From Muribaculaceae bacterium Isolate-002 (NCI) (lineage in GTDB: Bacteria; Bacteroidota; Bacteroidia; Bacteroidales; Muribaculaceae): a DNA stretch of 64,000 nt. This document shows, piece by piece, positions 7,726 through 15,282 of the stretch. The position numbers and the translations under genes are program-made. How positions within the stretch are numbered: position 1 is the first letter of the stretch; every line of letters begins with the position of its first letter. The DNA lies in NCBI GenBank assembly GCA_004102805.1, contig SCEG01000009.1, forward strand, positions 1 to 64,000, written 5' to 3'. The notes beneath the pieces are model-generated. The model worked only from the letters and a program-made list of their open reading frames with translations. It made no database searches and was not told where the DNA came from.

Positions 7726-8132
7726 AATGATATATATTTTTTATGTTATTATTCTGATTTGCAAGTTCACATCGCGGTTTCGGCATCGCGCGCCTCACCG
7801 CTGCGTCTAATAGTCAAACAAATGTTGTGCCAAAAAGTTTTACGGCACCGGCGTTTGACAATTTAACTTAAATACTGCCAAAATGTCGCATTCAGCATGC
7901 ATTTTTGTCAGTACAAGCCACCCCCTCACCACTCATACGTCATTCAGCCGTCACATATCTCCCCGCCCCGGCCACTTCTGCTTTGCCACGCCGATAATTT
8001 TACCACTTTTTTGCATTTTCTAATTATTGTGTCGATTTATTTGTTAAATTTGCACTTTGTTAGCCGGATGGTGCCGCAACCGCGCATCGCTTTCGGCTTC
8101 AACCCGTTTACAACTTAAATTTTCATATAGTC
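7726..8132. promoter_or_regulatory. Divergent intergenic region dnaK / mce, with -7 box for mce
   Basis: These 407 bp hold no convincing gene. On the plus strand TAAATTTG at 8045-8052 is a good -7 box for the mce-mmd operon, about 80 bp before the mce start. A TTG at the expected distance is missing. I could not identify a convincing dnaK promoter or heat-shock operator on the minus strand; no CIRCE-type repeat is seen. Confidence 0.5.
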
Positions 8133-8552
8133 ATGAACATTTCTCACATCGAACATGTCGGCATCGCCGTTCCCTCGCTCGACGAGGCAATCCCTTTCTA
8201 CGAAAACATTCTCGGTCTCAAATGCTTCGCTATCGAAGAAGTGGCCGACCAGAAAGTACGCACCGCATTCTTCAAAGTCGGTCAAACCAAAATCGAGCTT
8301 CTTGAAGGCACTTCCGACGACAGCGCAATATCCAAATTCATCGCCAACAACGGCGGCCGCGGCGGCATACAGCACATCGCATTCGCCATGGCCGACGGCG
8401 TAGCCAACGCGCTTGCCGAAGCTGAAGAAAAAGGATGCCGTCTCATCGACAAAGCTCCCCGCAAAGGCGCCGAAGGACTCAACATCGCATTCCTTCACCC
8501 CAAATCGACCTGCGGCACTCTCATCGAGCTCTGCGAAGACCCCAACAAATAA
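8133..8552 (+). CDS. mce: Methylmalonyl-CoA epimerase
   Basis: This 139-residue vicinal-oxygen-chelate enzyme interconverts (R)- and (S)-methylmalonyl-CoA, linking methylmalonyl-CoA mutase to the decarboxylase encoded just downstream. Metal ligands are visible in HIEHVGIAV (residue 5 onward), GGIQHIAFAM and the C-terminal GTLIELCE. Length is typical. It is the first gene of the operon mce-mmdA-oadG-like-mmdC-mmdB that forms propionate from succinate. Confidence 0.95.
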   Translation: MNISHIEHVGIAVPSLDEAIPFYENILGLKCFAIEEVADQKVRTAFFKVGQTKIELLEGTSDDSAISKFIANNGGRGGIQHIAFAMADGVANALAEAEEKGCRLIDKAPRKGAEGLNIAFLHPKSTCGTLIELCEDPNK

Positions 8553-8607
8553 TAATTAGACTCTCTACACTTTAGATATTTTATATCCCTATAATATTTG
8601 ACATATT

Positions 8608-10161
8608 ATGAGTAACCAACTCGAAAAAGTAAAAGAGCTTATCGACATGCGCGCCGAAGCACGTATCGGCGGCGGTGAAAAAGCCATCCAGAAACAACAC
8701 GAGCGCGGCAAATACACCGCCCGCGAACGCATCGCACAACTTCTCGACGAAGGCTCTTTCGAAGAGCTCGACATGTTCGTGCGCCACCGTTGCACCAACT
8801 TCGGCCAGGAGAAAAAATCATACCTCGGCGACGGCGTTGTCACCGGCTACGGCACAATCGACGGCCGTCTGGTCTACGTCTTTGCCCAGGACTTCACCGT
8901 ATTCGGCGGCTCTCTCTCCGAGACCATGGCCCTTAAGATATGCAAAATCATGGATATGGCCATGAAGATGGGAGCTCCCGTCATCGGCCTCAACGACTCG
9001 GGCGGCGCACGCATTCAGGAAGGCATCAACGCCCTCGCAGGCTACGCCGAGATTTTCCAGCGCAATATCCTCGCTTCAGGCGTAATCCCCCAGATTTCAT
9101 GCATCCTCGGCCCCTGTGCCGGAGGCGCGGTCTACTCCCCCGCCCTCACCGACTTCACAATCATGGCCAAAGGCATTTCTTACATGTTCCTCACCGGACC
9201 TAAGGTTGTCAAGACCGTGACCGGCGAAGACGTGACCCAGGAAGCTCTGGGTGGTGCCGAAGTACACTCGGCCAAGAGCGGCGTGGCACACTTTGCCACC
9301 GAAGACGGCGAAGAAGCCCTCAAAATCGCACGTCAGCTCCTCAGCTACATGCCCCAGAACAATCTTGAGGAAGCCCCCGTGCTCGAATGCACCGACCCCA
9401 TCGACCGCCTCGAAGACTCGCTCAACGAGATCATCCCCGACTCGGCCAACCGTCCCTACGACATGTATGAGGTAATCGGCGCAATAATCGACAACGGCGA
9501 GTTCCTCGAAGTGCAGCGCGACTACGCCAAAAACATCATCGTCGGCTTCGCCCGCTTCAACGGACAGGCCGTCGGCATCGTGGCCAACCAGCCCAAATAT
9601 CTCGCCGGCGTACTCGATTCAAACGCATCGCGCAAGGGCGCACGCTTCGTTCGCTTCTGCGACGCATTCAACATTCCTTTGGTTACTCTCGTCGATGTCC
9701 CCGGCTTCCTCCCCGGCACCGGTCAGGAATACAACGGCGTCATACTCCACGGTGCAAAACTGCTCTACGCCTACGGCGAAGCCACCGTGCCCAAAGTCAC
9801 TGTCACTCTGCGCAAGAGCTACGGCGGAAGCCACATCGTGATGAGCTGCAAGCAGCTCCGCGGCGACATGAACTACGCATGGCCCACAGCCGAAATCGCC
9901 GTCATGGGCGGTGCAGGCGCTGTCGAAGTGCTCTATGCCAAGGAAGCCAAGGCCGCTGAAGACCCCAAAGCCGTTCTCGCCGAGAAAGAGGCCGAATACA
10001 ACAAACTCTTCTGCAACCCATACAACGCTGCAAAATACGGTTACATCGACGATGTCATCGAACCGCGCAACACTCGTTTCCGCGTGATACGCGCCCTCCA
10101 GCAGCTCGCCACCAAAAAGGTAGTAAACCCCGCCAAGAAGCACGGCAACATTCCTCTGTAA
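8608..10161 (+). CDS. mmdA: Methylmalonyl-CoA decarboxylase / propionyl-CoA carboxylase carboxyltransferase subunit
   Basis: The 517-residue carboxyltransferase moves the carboxyl group of methylmalonyl-CoA to the biotin of the carrier subunit. It has two crotonase-type halves; visible signatures are [44 protein letters not shown] and [16 protein letters not shown]. The neighbouring BCCP, gamma-like and Na+-pump beta subunits indicate the membrane decarboxylase (MmdA) role rather than a biotin carboxylase complex, since no biotin carboxylase is encoded here. It begins 55 bp after mce. Confidence 0.93.
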   Translation: MSNQLEKVKELIDMRAEARIGGGEKAIQKQHERGKYTARERIAQLLDEGSFEELDMFVRHRCTNFGQEKKSYLGDGVVTGYGTIDGRLVYVFAQDFTVFGGSLSETMALKICKIMDMAMKMGAPVIGLNDSGGARIQEGINALAGYAEIFQRNILASGVIPQISCILGPCAGGAVYSPALTDFTIMAKGISYMFLTGPKVVKTVTGEDVTQEALGGAEVHSAKSGVAHFATEDGEEALKIARQLLSYMPQNNLEEAPVLECTDPIDRLEDSLNEIIPDSANRPYDMYEVIGAIIDNGEFLEVQRDYAKNIIVGFARFNGQAVGIVANQPKYLAGVLDSNASRKGARFVRFCDAFNIPLVTLVDVPGFLPGTGQEYNGVILHGAKLLYAYGEATVPKVTVTLRKSYGGSHIVMSCKQLRGDMNYAWPTAEIAVMGGAGAVEVLYAKEAKAAEDPKAVLAEKEAEYNKLFCNPYNAAKYGYIDDVIEPRNTRFRVIRALQQLATKKVVNPAKKHGNIPL

Positions 10162-10197
10162 TATTCACATCACTGACCGTAAAAGCATCTTATTTTT

Positions 10198-11142
10198 ATG
10201 AAAAAATCATTATTATTGCTTCTTGTCGGTGTGATGGGTTGCCTCTCGGCCGCCGCACAGAGCCGCGGCGGACTGCGCATCAACGAGGTGATGGTCAACA
10301 ACACCGGCTCCATAGTCGACGACTACGGCGACAACGGTGCGTGGATCGAACTCTTCAACTCCACCTACGCCCCCCTCGAGATATCGAGCGTCTACCTCAC
10401 CACAGAGCGCCCCGTGCAGGGTAAATCAATCGACAAGTCCAAAATGTATGCAGTGCCCCTGGGCGACGTCAACACCCGTATCCCCAAGCGCCAGCATATC
10501 ATATTCTGGGCCGACGGAATGCCCACACGCGGCACATTCCACACCAACTTCACGCTCCGCGACGGAGAAGAGAACTACATCGCCATCTACGATGCCGACT
10601 GCAAGACTCTTATCGATGAGATCATAATCCCCGCCGACCTCGCCCCCGGACAGTCTTACGCACGCAAAGCCGACGGCGAAGGCAGCATCAACAACCCCGA
10701 TGACTGGGAAATACGCGACGGCTCTGAGTCGAAATACATCACTCCCTCGAGCAACAACGTAATCAAGGACACCAATAAAAAAGTCGACACATTCCACGAA
10801 AGAGACAAGAGCGGCCTCGCACTAACCATCATGGCCATGTGCATCGTGTTCACCGCCCTGCTCGTGCTGTGCCTCTGCTTCATGCTCATCAGCAAGATCG
10901 GTGCACGCATCATCCGCGCCAACAAGATGAAATCTCAGGGTCTCGCCCCGAGGGAAGTCGCTCGCGAAGACCGTCCCGACCACGACTCCGGCGAAGAGAT
11001 CGCCGCCATCGTGATGGCGCTCCACGAGCACCTCGACGCTCACGACACCGAGCAGACAATCCTCACCATAAGCAAAGTGAAGAAAGCCTACTCTCCCTGG
11101 AGCTCTAAAATCTATTCAATGCGTGAACTTCCCAATCGCTAA
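10198..11142 (+). CDS. OadG-like decarboxylase gamma/delta subunit with N-terminal lamin-tail domain
   Basis: The 314-residue protein sits where the small membrane-anchor subunit (OadG/MmdD) of Na+-pumping decarboxylases is expected. Residues 1-21 form a signal peptide (ending AAAQS). Residues about 24-190 resemble a lamin-tail beta domain (LRINEVMVNNTGSIVDDYGDNGAWIELFN). A single membrane helix spans about 206-231. The cytoplasmic tail ends YSPWSSKIYSMRELPNR. Typical OadG proteins are about 80 residues with a similar membrane helix, so this is a fusion with an exported domain. The anchor role is inferred from position and the helix; the exported domain has no known task. Confidence 0.8.
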   Translation: MKKSLLLLLVGVMGCLSAAAQSRGGLRINEVMVNNTGSIVDDYGDNGAWIELFNSTYAPLEISSVYLTTERPVQGKSIDKSKMYAVPLGDVNTRIPKRQHIIFWADGMPTRGTFHTNFTLRDGEENYIAIYDADCKTLIDEIIIPADLAPGQSYARKADGEGSINNPDDWEIRDGSESKYITPSSNNVIKDTNKKVDTFHERDKSGLALTIMAMCIVFTALLVLCLCFMLISKIGARIIRANKMKSQGLAPREVAREDRPDHDSGEEIAAIVMALHEHLDAHDTEQTILTISKVKKAYSPWSSKIYSMRELPNR

Positions 11143-11163
11143 AATCCCAACATCTCAACAACA

Positions 11164-11598
11164 ATGAAAACTTACAACTATAAAATCAACGGAAACATCT
11201 ACAAAGTAGGTATCGGCGACATCGACAACGGCATCGCCCAGGTTGAAGTCAACGGCATCCCTTACAAAGTGGAGCTCGAGAAAAAGGGCACACCCGTAAC
11301 CGTAGTCAAAGCCACCCGCCCGTCAGCCGCGCCACGCACCACATCAGGTGAAAAAATCATTGCAAAACCCTCTGTGGCATCAGGCGCCATGGACGTCAAG
11401 GCTCCCCTGCCCGGCGTGATCGTACAGATCACCGCCAAGGTCGGTGACACCGTAAAGGCTTCCGACACAGTAGCCATACTCGAGGCAATGAAGATGGAAA
11501 ACGCCATTCATGCCGGACGCGACGGCAAAGTTGCAGCCATCAACGTCAACCCCGGTGACTCAGTGCTTGAAGGCACCACCATCATCACTCTCGAATAA
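11164..11598 (+). CDS. mmdC: Biotin carboxyl carrier protein of methylmalonyl-CoA decarboxylase
   Basis: The 144-residue biotinyl carrier has an N-terminal YKINGNIYKVGIGDI region, a short Pro/Ala-rich linker (residues about 48-72), and a C-terminal biotinyl domain with EAMKMENAI, whose Lys carries biotin. It shuttles CO2 from MmdA to the Na+-translocating beta subunit. It starts 21 bp after the OadG-like gene and ends 22 bp before mmdB, so it is co-transcribed. Confidence 0.95.
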   Translation: MKTYNYKINGNIYKVGIGDIDNGIAQVEVNGIPYKVELEKKGTPVTVVKATRPSAAPRTTSGEKIIAKPSVASGAMDVKAPLPGVIVQITAKVGDTVKASDTVAILEAMKMENAIHAGRDGKVAAINVNPGDSVLEGTTIITLE

Positions 11599-11620
11599 TC
11601 ACATCACTCTTGTATAAAAA

Positions 11621-12781
11621 ATGGAAACATTCAGTGATTTTCTGACCGGCAACCTGACGGAATTCTGGCATCTGACAGGTTTCTACAACGCCACATGGCA
11701 GCACTTTGTCATGCTCGCGGTCGGCTTGTTCTTCATATATCTTGCGATAAAGAAGAACTTCGAACCAATGCTGCTCGTACCCATCGGTTTCGGTATTCTT
11801 ATCGGAAACGTACCCTTCAACACCACCGCAGGCCTTGAAGTAGGCATCTACGAAGAAGGCTCCGTGCTCAACATCCTATACAACGGTGTGAGCGCCGGAT
11901 GGTATCCACCGCTCATATTCCTCGGCATCGGCGCAATGACCGACTTCTCGTCGCTCATCGCCAACCCGAAACTAATGCTCATCGGAGCCGCCGCCCAGTT
12001 CGGCATCTTCGGAGCATACATGGTAGCCTGCGCCCTCGGCTTCCTGCCCGATCAGGCAGGTGCAATCGCCATCATCGGCGGTGCCGACGGTCCCACCGCA
12101 ATCTTCCTTTCGTCGAAGCTCGCACCAAACCTCATGGGAGCAATTGCCGTCTCGGCCTACTCTTACATGGCTCTCGTGCCTGTGATCCAGCCTCCGATCA
12201 TGAAGCTGCTAACCACCCGCAAAGAGCGCCTCATCAAGATGAAACCGGCCCGCGCCGTCTCTCAGAACGAGAAAATCATCTTCCCCATCGTCGGCATGCT
12301 CCTCACCTGCTTCGTCGTTCCCTCGGGTTTGCCCCTGCTCGGCATGCTCTTCTTCGGCAACCTGCTCCGTGAGTGCGGCGTCACAACTCGTCTTGCAAAG
12401 ACTGCGTCAAACGCCCTCACCGACATCGTGACCATCCTTCTCGGCATGACAGTAGGAGCTTCGACACAGGCCACGACATTCCTCACAAAGGAGACAATCT
12501 TCATCTTCTGCCTCGGCTTCATGGCCTTCATCATCGCCTCGGCTTCAGGTGTATGCTTTGTCAAACTGTTCAACCTCGTGTTGCCCAAGTCAAAGAAAAT
12601 CAACCCCCTCATCGGCAACGCCGGCGTATCGGCTGTGCCAATGTCGGCGCGCATCTCCAACAACCTCGGTCTGCAATACGACCCGAGCAACTACCTGCTG
12701 ATGCACGCGATGGGTCCCAACGTAGCCGGAGTCATCGGCTCGGCAGTAGCAGCCGGCGTGCTCCTCGGCTTCCTCGCATAA
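11621..12781 (+). CDS. mmdB: Na+-translocating decarboxylase beta subunit
   Basis: This 386-residue integral membrane protein decarboxylates carboxybiotin and exports Na+. Diagnostic segments are AIIGGADGPTAIFLSSKLAP (Na+-binding Asp region) and NPLIGNAGVSAVPMSAR (conserved Ser/Asn helix), within about ten hydrophobic segments. Length is slightly below the longest OadB proteins but normal for the MmdB group. It is the last gene of the operon, followed by a strong terminator at 12803-12843. The Na+ gradient it makes would serve Na+-coupled transport. Confidence 0.95.
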   Translation: METFSDFLTGNLTEFWHLTGFYNATWQHFVMLAVGLFFIYLAIKKNFEPMLLVPIGFGILIGNVPFNTTAGLEVGIYEEGSVLNILYNGVSAGWYPPLIFLGIGAMTDFSSLIANPKLMLIGAAAQFGIFGAYMVACALGFLPDQAGAIAIIGGADGPTAIFLSSKLAPNLMGAIAVSAYSYMALVPVIQPPIMKLLTTRKERLIKMKPARAVSQNEKIIFPIVGMLLTCFVVPSGLPLLGMLFFGNLLRECGVTTRLAKTASNALTDIVTILLGMTVGASTQATTFLTKETIFIFCLGFMAFIIASASGVCFVKLFNLVLPKSKKINPLIGNAGVSAVPMSARISNNLGLQYDPSNYLLMHAMGPNVAGVIGSAVAAGVLLGFLA

Positions 12782-12802
12782 CCTGCGATATCAACCAATA
12801 AT

Positions 12803-12843
12803 TGAAGCGAGCGGTGAAACGATTTTTTTTACCGCTCGCTTCA
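12803..12843 (+). terminator. Terminator of the mmd operon
   Basis: TGAAGCGAGCGGT (12803-12815) and ACCGCTCGCTTCA (12831-12843) form a perfect 13-bp stem whose loop contains eight T. It lies 22 bp beyond the mmdB stop. Confidence 0.85.
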
Positions 12844-12955
12844 TTTCAAAAAACCGCCAAATTCATCTCAAAATTTTCGACTCAGGATTAATTTGAAATA
12901 TCTTCTCTCTTTCTCTTTTATTGTTTAATACGGTTTAAATTCAAACACTCTCTTA

Positions 12956-13149
12956 GAGTATGTTTACTTTTAAACCAAATTAAATATTTGAGTATGTTCT
13001 ATTAATTTTTGATTTCATCACAAAGGATCTTTTGGGCTCTTTTTTAAAGATTTCATCAGTCACGATGCCCGCATCGCTCCCTCTTCAACTTTAAAAAAGC
13101 CCTCCAAAATCTCTCTTTGCGCTAAAATCATTTAAAAGTAAACATACTC
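12956..13149. mobile_element. 194-bp MITE with TTA target duplication (copy 2)
   Basis: Perfect 19-bp terminal inverted repeats (GAGTATGTTTACTTTTAAA at 12956-12974 and its complement at 13131-13149) are flanked by TTA at 12953-12955 and 13150-13152. It has no ORF. Read on the minus strand, the centre holds AGCGATGC-GG-GCATCGTGAC followed by TGATGAAAT, which corresponds to AGCGTAGC-CGTA-GCTACGTGAC in copy 1. The stem sequence differs but pairing is kept. It sits between the mmd terminator and a membrane-protein gene whose ATG is 17 bp beyond the element. The AT-rich 112 bp before it hold nothing recognisable. Confidence 0.8.
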
Positions 13150-13166
13150 TTAGATTTGAAAAACAG

Positions 13167-14378
13167 ATGGCACAACTTGCGGCATATTTAACCAAAATGA
13201 AACGCGTGATGCTCCCGCTGGGCATCACTTGGCTCATATTGCTCTTTGCATTCACCGCAACCATGATAGCAGTGCATCTCATTCCTGCATCGGCCGTCAT
13301 GAGCAACACAACGGCATCTGTCAGCCAACTCTATGAAATACCGCAGTCGCCCGACACTCCGTTAATACCCACACTGCTTCATCACGACACATTTACCGAC
13401 CGTATCATTCTCGACATGATACGCACCGCCGACACTTCGCGTCCAATCGACGCTGCCATGATGAACTACATTCCTGCCAACGACCTGCAGTTTGACAACA
13501 CTAAAAAGATATTCGGCGAAGGGCCCGCAGAGGACTACGCCCGTTACTGGCAGGGACACCAGCTGCCAGCACGCATCGCCATGACATTCACCACCCTGAA
13601 ACCTCTCTTGATATTCAACACCGTTACCGGCATCATACTCTTCATAGCCGTAGTCATAAGCATGTGGCGCCGCATCGCAGCCCGCCACGCGCTTACATTC
13701 GCCGCATTCATCATCCTGTCAGGCTTTCCCCTGACCATGTGGTCGCTGCAGCTCACCGACATCTATTTCATAACATTTATCGCGATGCTCTGCTTACTTG
13801 CCGCACCCCGACTCTCCGTCTCAACACGCAATATCGCGATTACATTCTTCACCATAGGAGCAGCAACCACATTTTTCGACTTTCTCACATTTCCTCTCTT
13901 CACCCTTTGTTTCCCACTCGTAGCCATGCTCCTCTCACAAAAGCCGGGTGACCGCCTCCAAGCCATGACCCCCATCCTGTCATGGGGACTTGGCTACACT
14001 CTGCTGTGGATTTCAAAATGGATAGTGGGCTCCGTCCTGACCGGCACAAATCTGTTTGTCAAAGCAATCGACGGCATCAATGAGCGCACAGGCGACATTT
14101 CATCCGGCTCGCAGGCTCTGCTCATTCTGCTGACAGCCACAGCAATCATGCTCCTCATCGCCGTTGTCATCGGACGCAGAAAAAATTACCTGCATGATGC
14201 ATTGCTCCTCACGGCAGCTATCCCCATAGCATGGTTTATAGTGCTCAAGAACCATTCTACAGTCCACTTCTTCTTCACATGGCGCATCTTGCTGCTAACA
14301 TATTATTGTATCACAACATATTATCTCGTCAATCATGGCAGAAAGAGAAAAAATTGCAATACTGATACCATGCTATAA
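13167..14378 (+). CDS. Polytopic membrane protein, possible GT-C type glycosyltransferase
   Basis: The 403-residue protein has a first membrane helix at about residues 14-38, a roughly 100-residue extracytoplasmic stretch with a DTFTDRIILD segment, then about eight further hydrophobic helices. I recognise no family motif. Its end overlaps the start of a GT2 polyprenyl-phosphate glycosyltransferase by 44 nt, so the two products are made together. In GtrB/GtrC systems such a pair consists of the enzyme that loads the lipid carrier and a membrane transferase, so that role is plausible here but unproven. The start lies 17 bp after a MITE, which may supply or disrupt its promoter. Confidence 0.7.
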   Translation: MAQLAAYLTKMKRVMLPLGITWLILLFAFTATMIAVHLIPASAVMSNTTASVSQLYEIPQSPDTPLIPTLLHHDTFTDRIILDMIRTADTSRPIDAAMMNYIPANDLQFDNTKKIFGEGPAEDYARYWQGHQLPARIAMTFTTLKPLLIFNTVTGIILFIAVVISMWRRIAARHALTFAAFIILSGFPLTMWSLQLTDIYFITFIAMLCLLAAPRLSVSTRNIAITFFTIGAATTFFDFLTFPLFTLCFPLVAMLLSQKPGDRLQAMTPILSWGLGYTLLWISKWIVGSVLTGTNLFVKAIDGINERTGDISSGSQALLILLTATAIMLLIAVVIGRRKNYLHDALLLTAAIPIAWFIVLKNHSTVHFFFTWRILLLTYYCITTYYLVNHGRKRKNCNTDTML

Positions 14379-15276
14379 CGAAAGCCTCACGATAACGAAA
14401 GTGATTGAGGATTACCGTCAGCAATATCCATCGGCCAAAATTTATGTCTACGACAACAATTCGACCGACGGCACTTCCGACATCGCGCGCTCAGCCGGTG
14501 CAGAGGTCCGTTTCACACGGCGGCAGGGCAAAGGCAACGTCGTGTCTGCCATGCTTACCGACATCGATGCCGACTGCTACCTCATCGCCGACGGCGACGA
14601 CACATATCCCGCCGCCGACACCATAGCGCTCGTCAACGATGTGCTACGCCACGACATCGACATGGCCATAGGCGACCGTCTCAGCAGCAGCTATTTCACC
14701 GAAAACCGACGGCCGTTTCACAATTCGGGCAACCGCCTTGTGCGCGCCCTCATCAACCGCCTATTCAATTCTTCCGTCAACGACATCATGACAGGAAGCC
14801 GGGCTCTCAGCTATCGCTTCGCCAAAAACTTTCCGGCCTTGAGTCCGGGCTTTGAAATAGAGACAGAGATGACAATACACGCCCTTGACAAAGGATTCAA
14901 CATATCAGAACACCCTGTCGGCTACCGCGACCGCCCGGCGGGGAGCACATCGAAACTCAACACCTTCCGCGACGGCTTAAAAGTGTTGCGCACCATCTTC
15001 ATGCTTTTCCGAGACTTCCGTCCGTTGCAGTTTTTCTCAGCCATTTCCGTCGTCATCGCCCTCATTTCATTTGTGATGGCAATACCGGTGTTTATGGAAT
15101 ATTTCGATACAGGACTCGTGCCTCGCTTCCCCACTCTTATTTTTTCAGGATTTCTATTCATTTTCGCCATGCTCCTTTTTGCCACCGGACTAATACTCGA
15201 CTCAATCAAGCGCCGCGACAACACAGCATTCCGCCTGCGCATCATCGACTTCGACCGTTTCAACAAACAACATTAG
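14335..15276 (+). CDS. Family 2 glycosyltransferase, DPM1/GtrB type
   Basis: The 313-residue enzyme should transfer a sugar from a nucleotide donor to polyprenyl phosphate on the cytoplasmic face. The GT-A domain shows ILIPCYNESLTITKVI, VYDNNSTDGTSD and the metal-binding DGDDTYPAAD. EIETEMTIHAL and a basic C-terminal patch follow, then two membrane helices at about residues 232-252 and 263-288. This matches GtrB-like polyprenyl-phosphate glycosyltransferases. It is translationally coupled to the upstream membrane protein, and the helicase gene starts 6 bp after its stop. Confidence 0.88.
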   Translation: MAEREKIAILIPCYNESLTITKVIEDYRQQYPSAKIYVYDNNSTDGTSDIARSAGAEVRFTRRQGKGNVVSAMLTDIDADCYLIADGDDTYPAADTIALVNDVLRHDIDMAIGDRLSSSYFTENRRPFHNSGNRLVRALINRLFNSSVNDIMTGSRALSYRFAKNFPALSPGFEIETEMTIHALDKGFNISEHPVGYRDRPAGSTSKLNTFRDGLKVLRTIFMLFRDFRPLQFFSAISVVIALISFVMAIPVFMEYFDTGLVPRFPTLIFSGFLFIFAMLLFATGLILDSIKRRDNTAFRLRIIDFDRFNKQH

Positions 15277-15282
15277 AGACTT

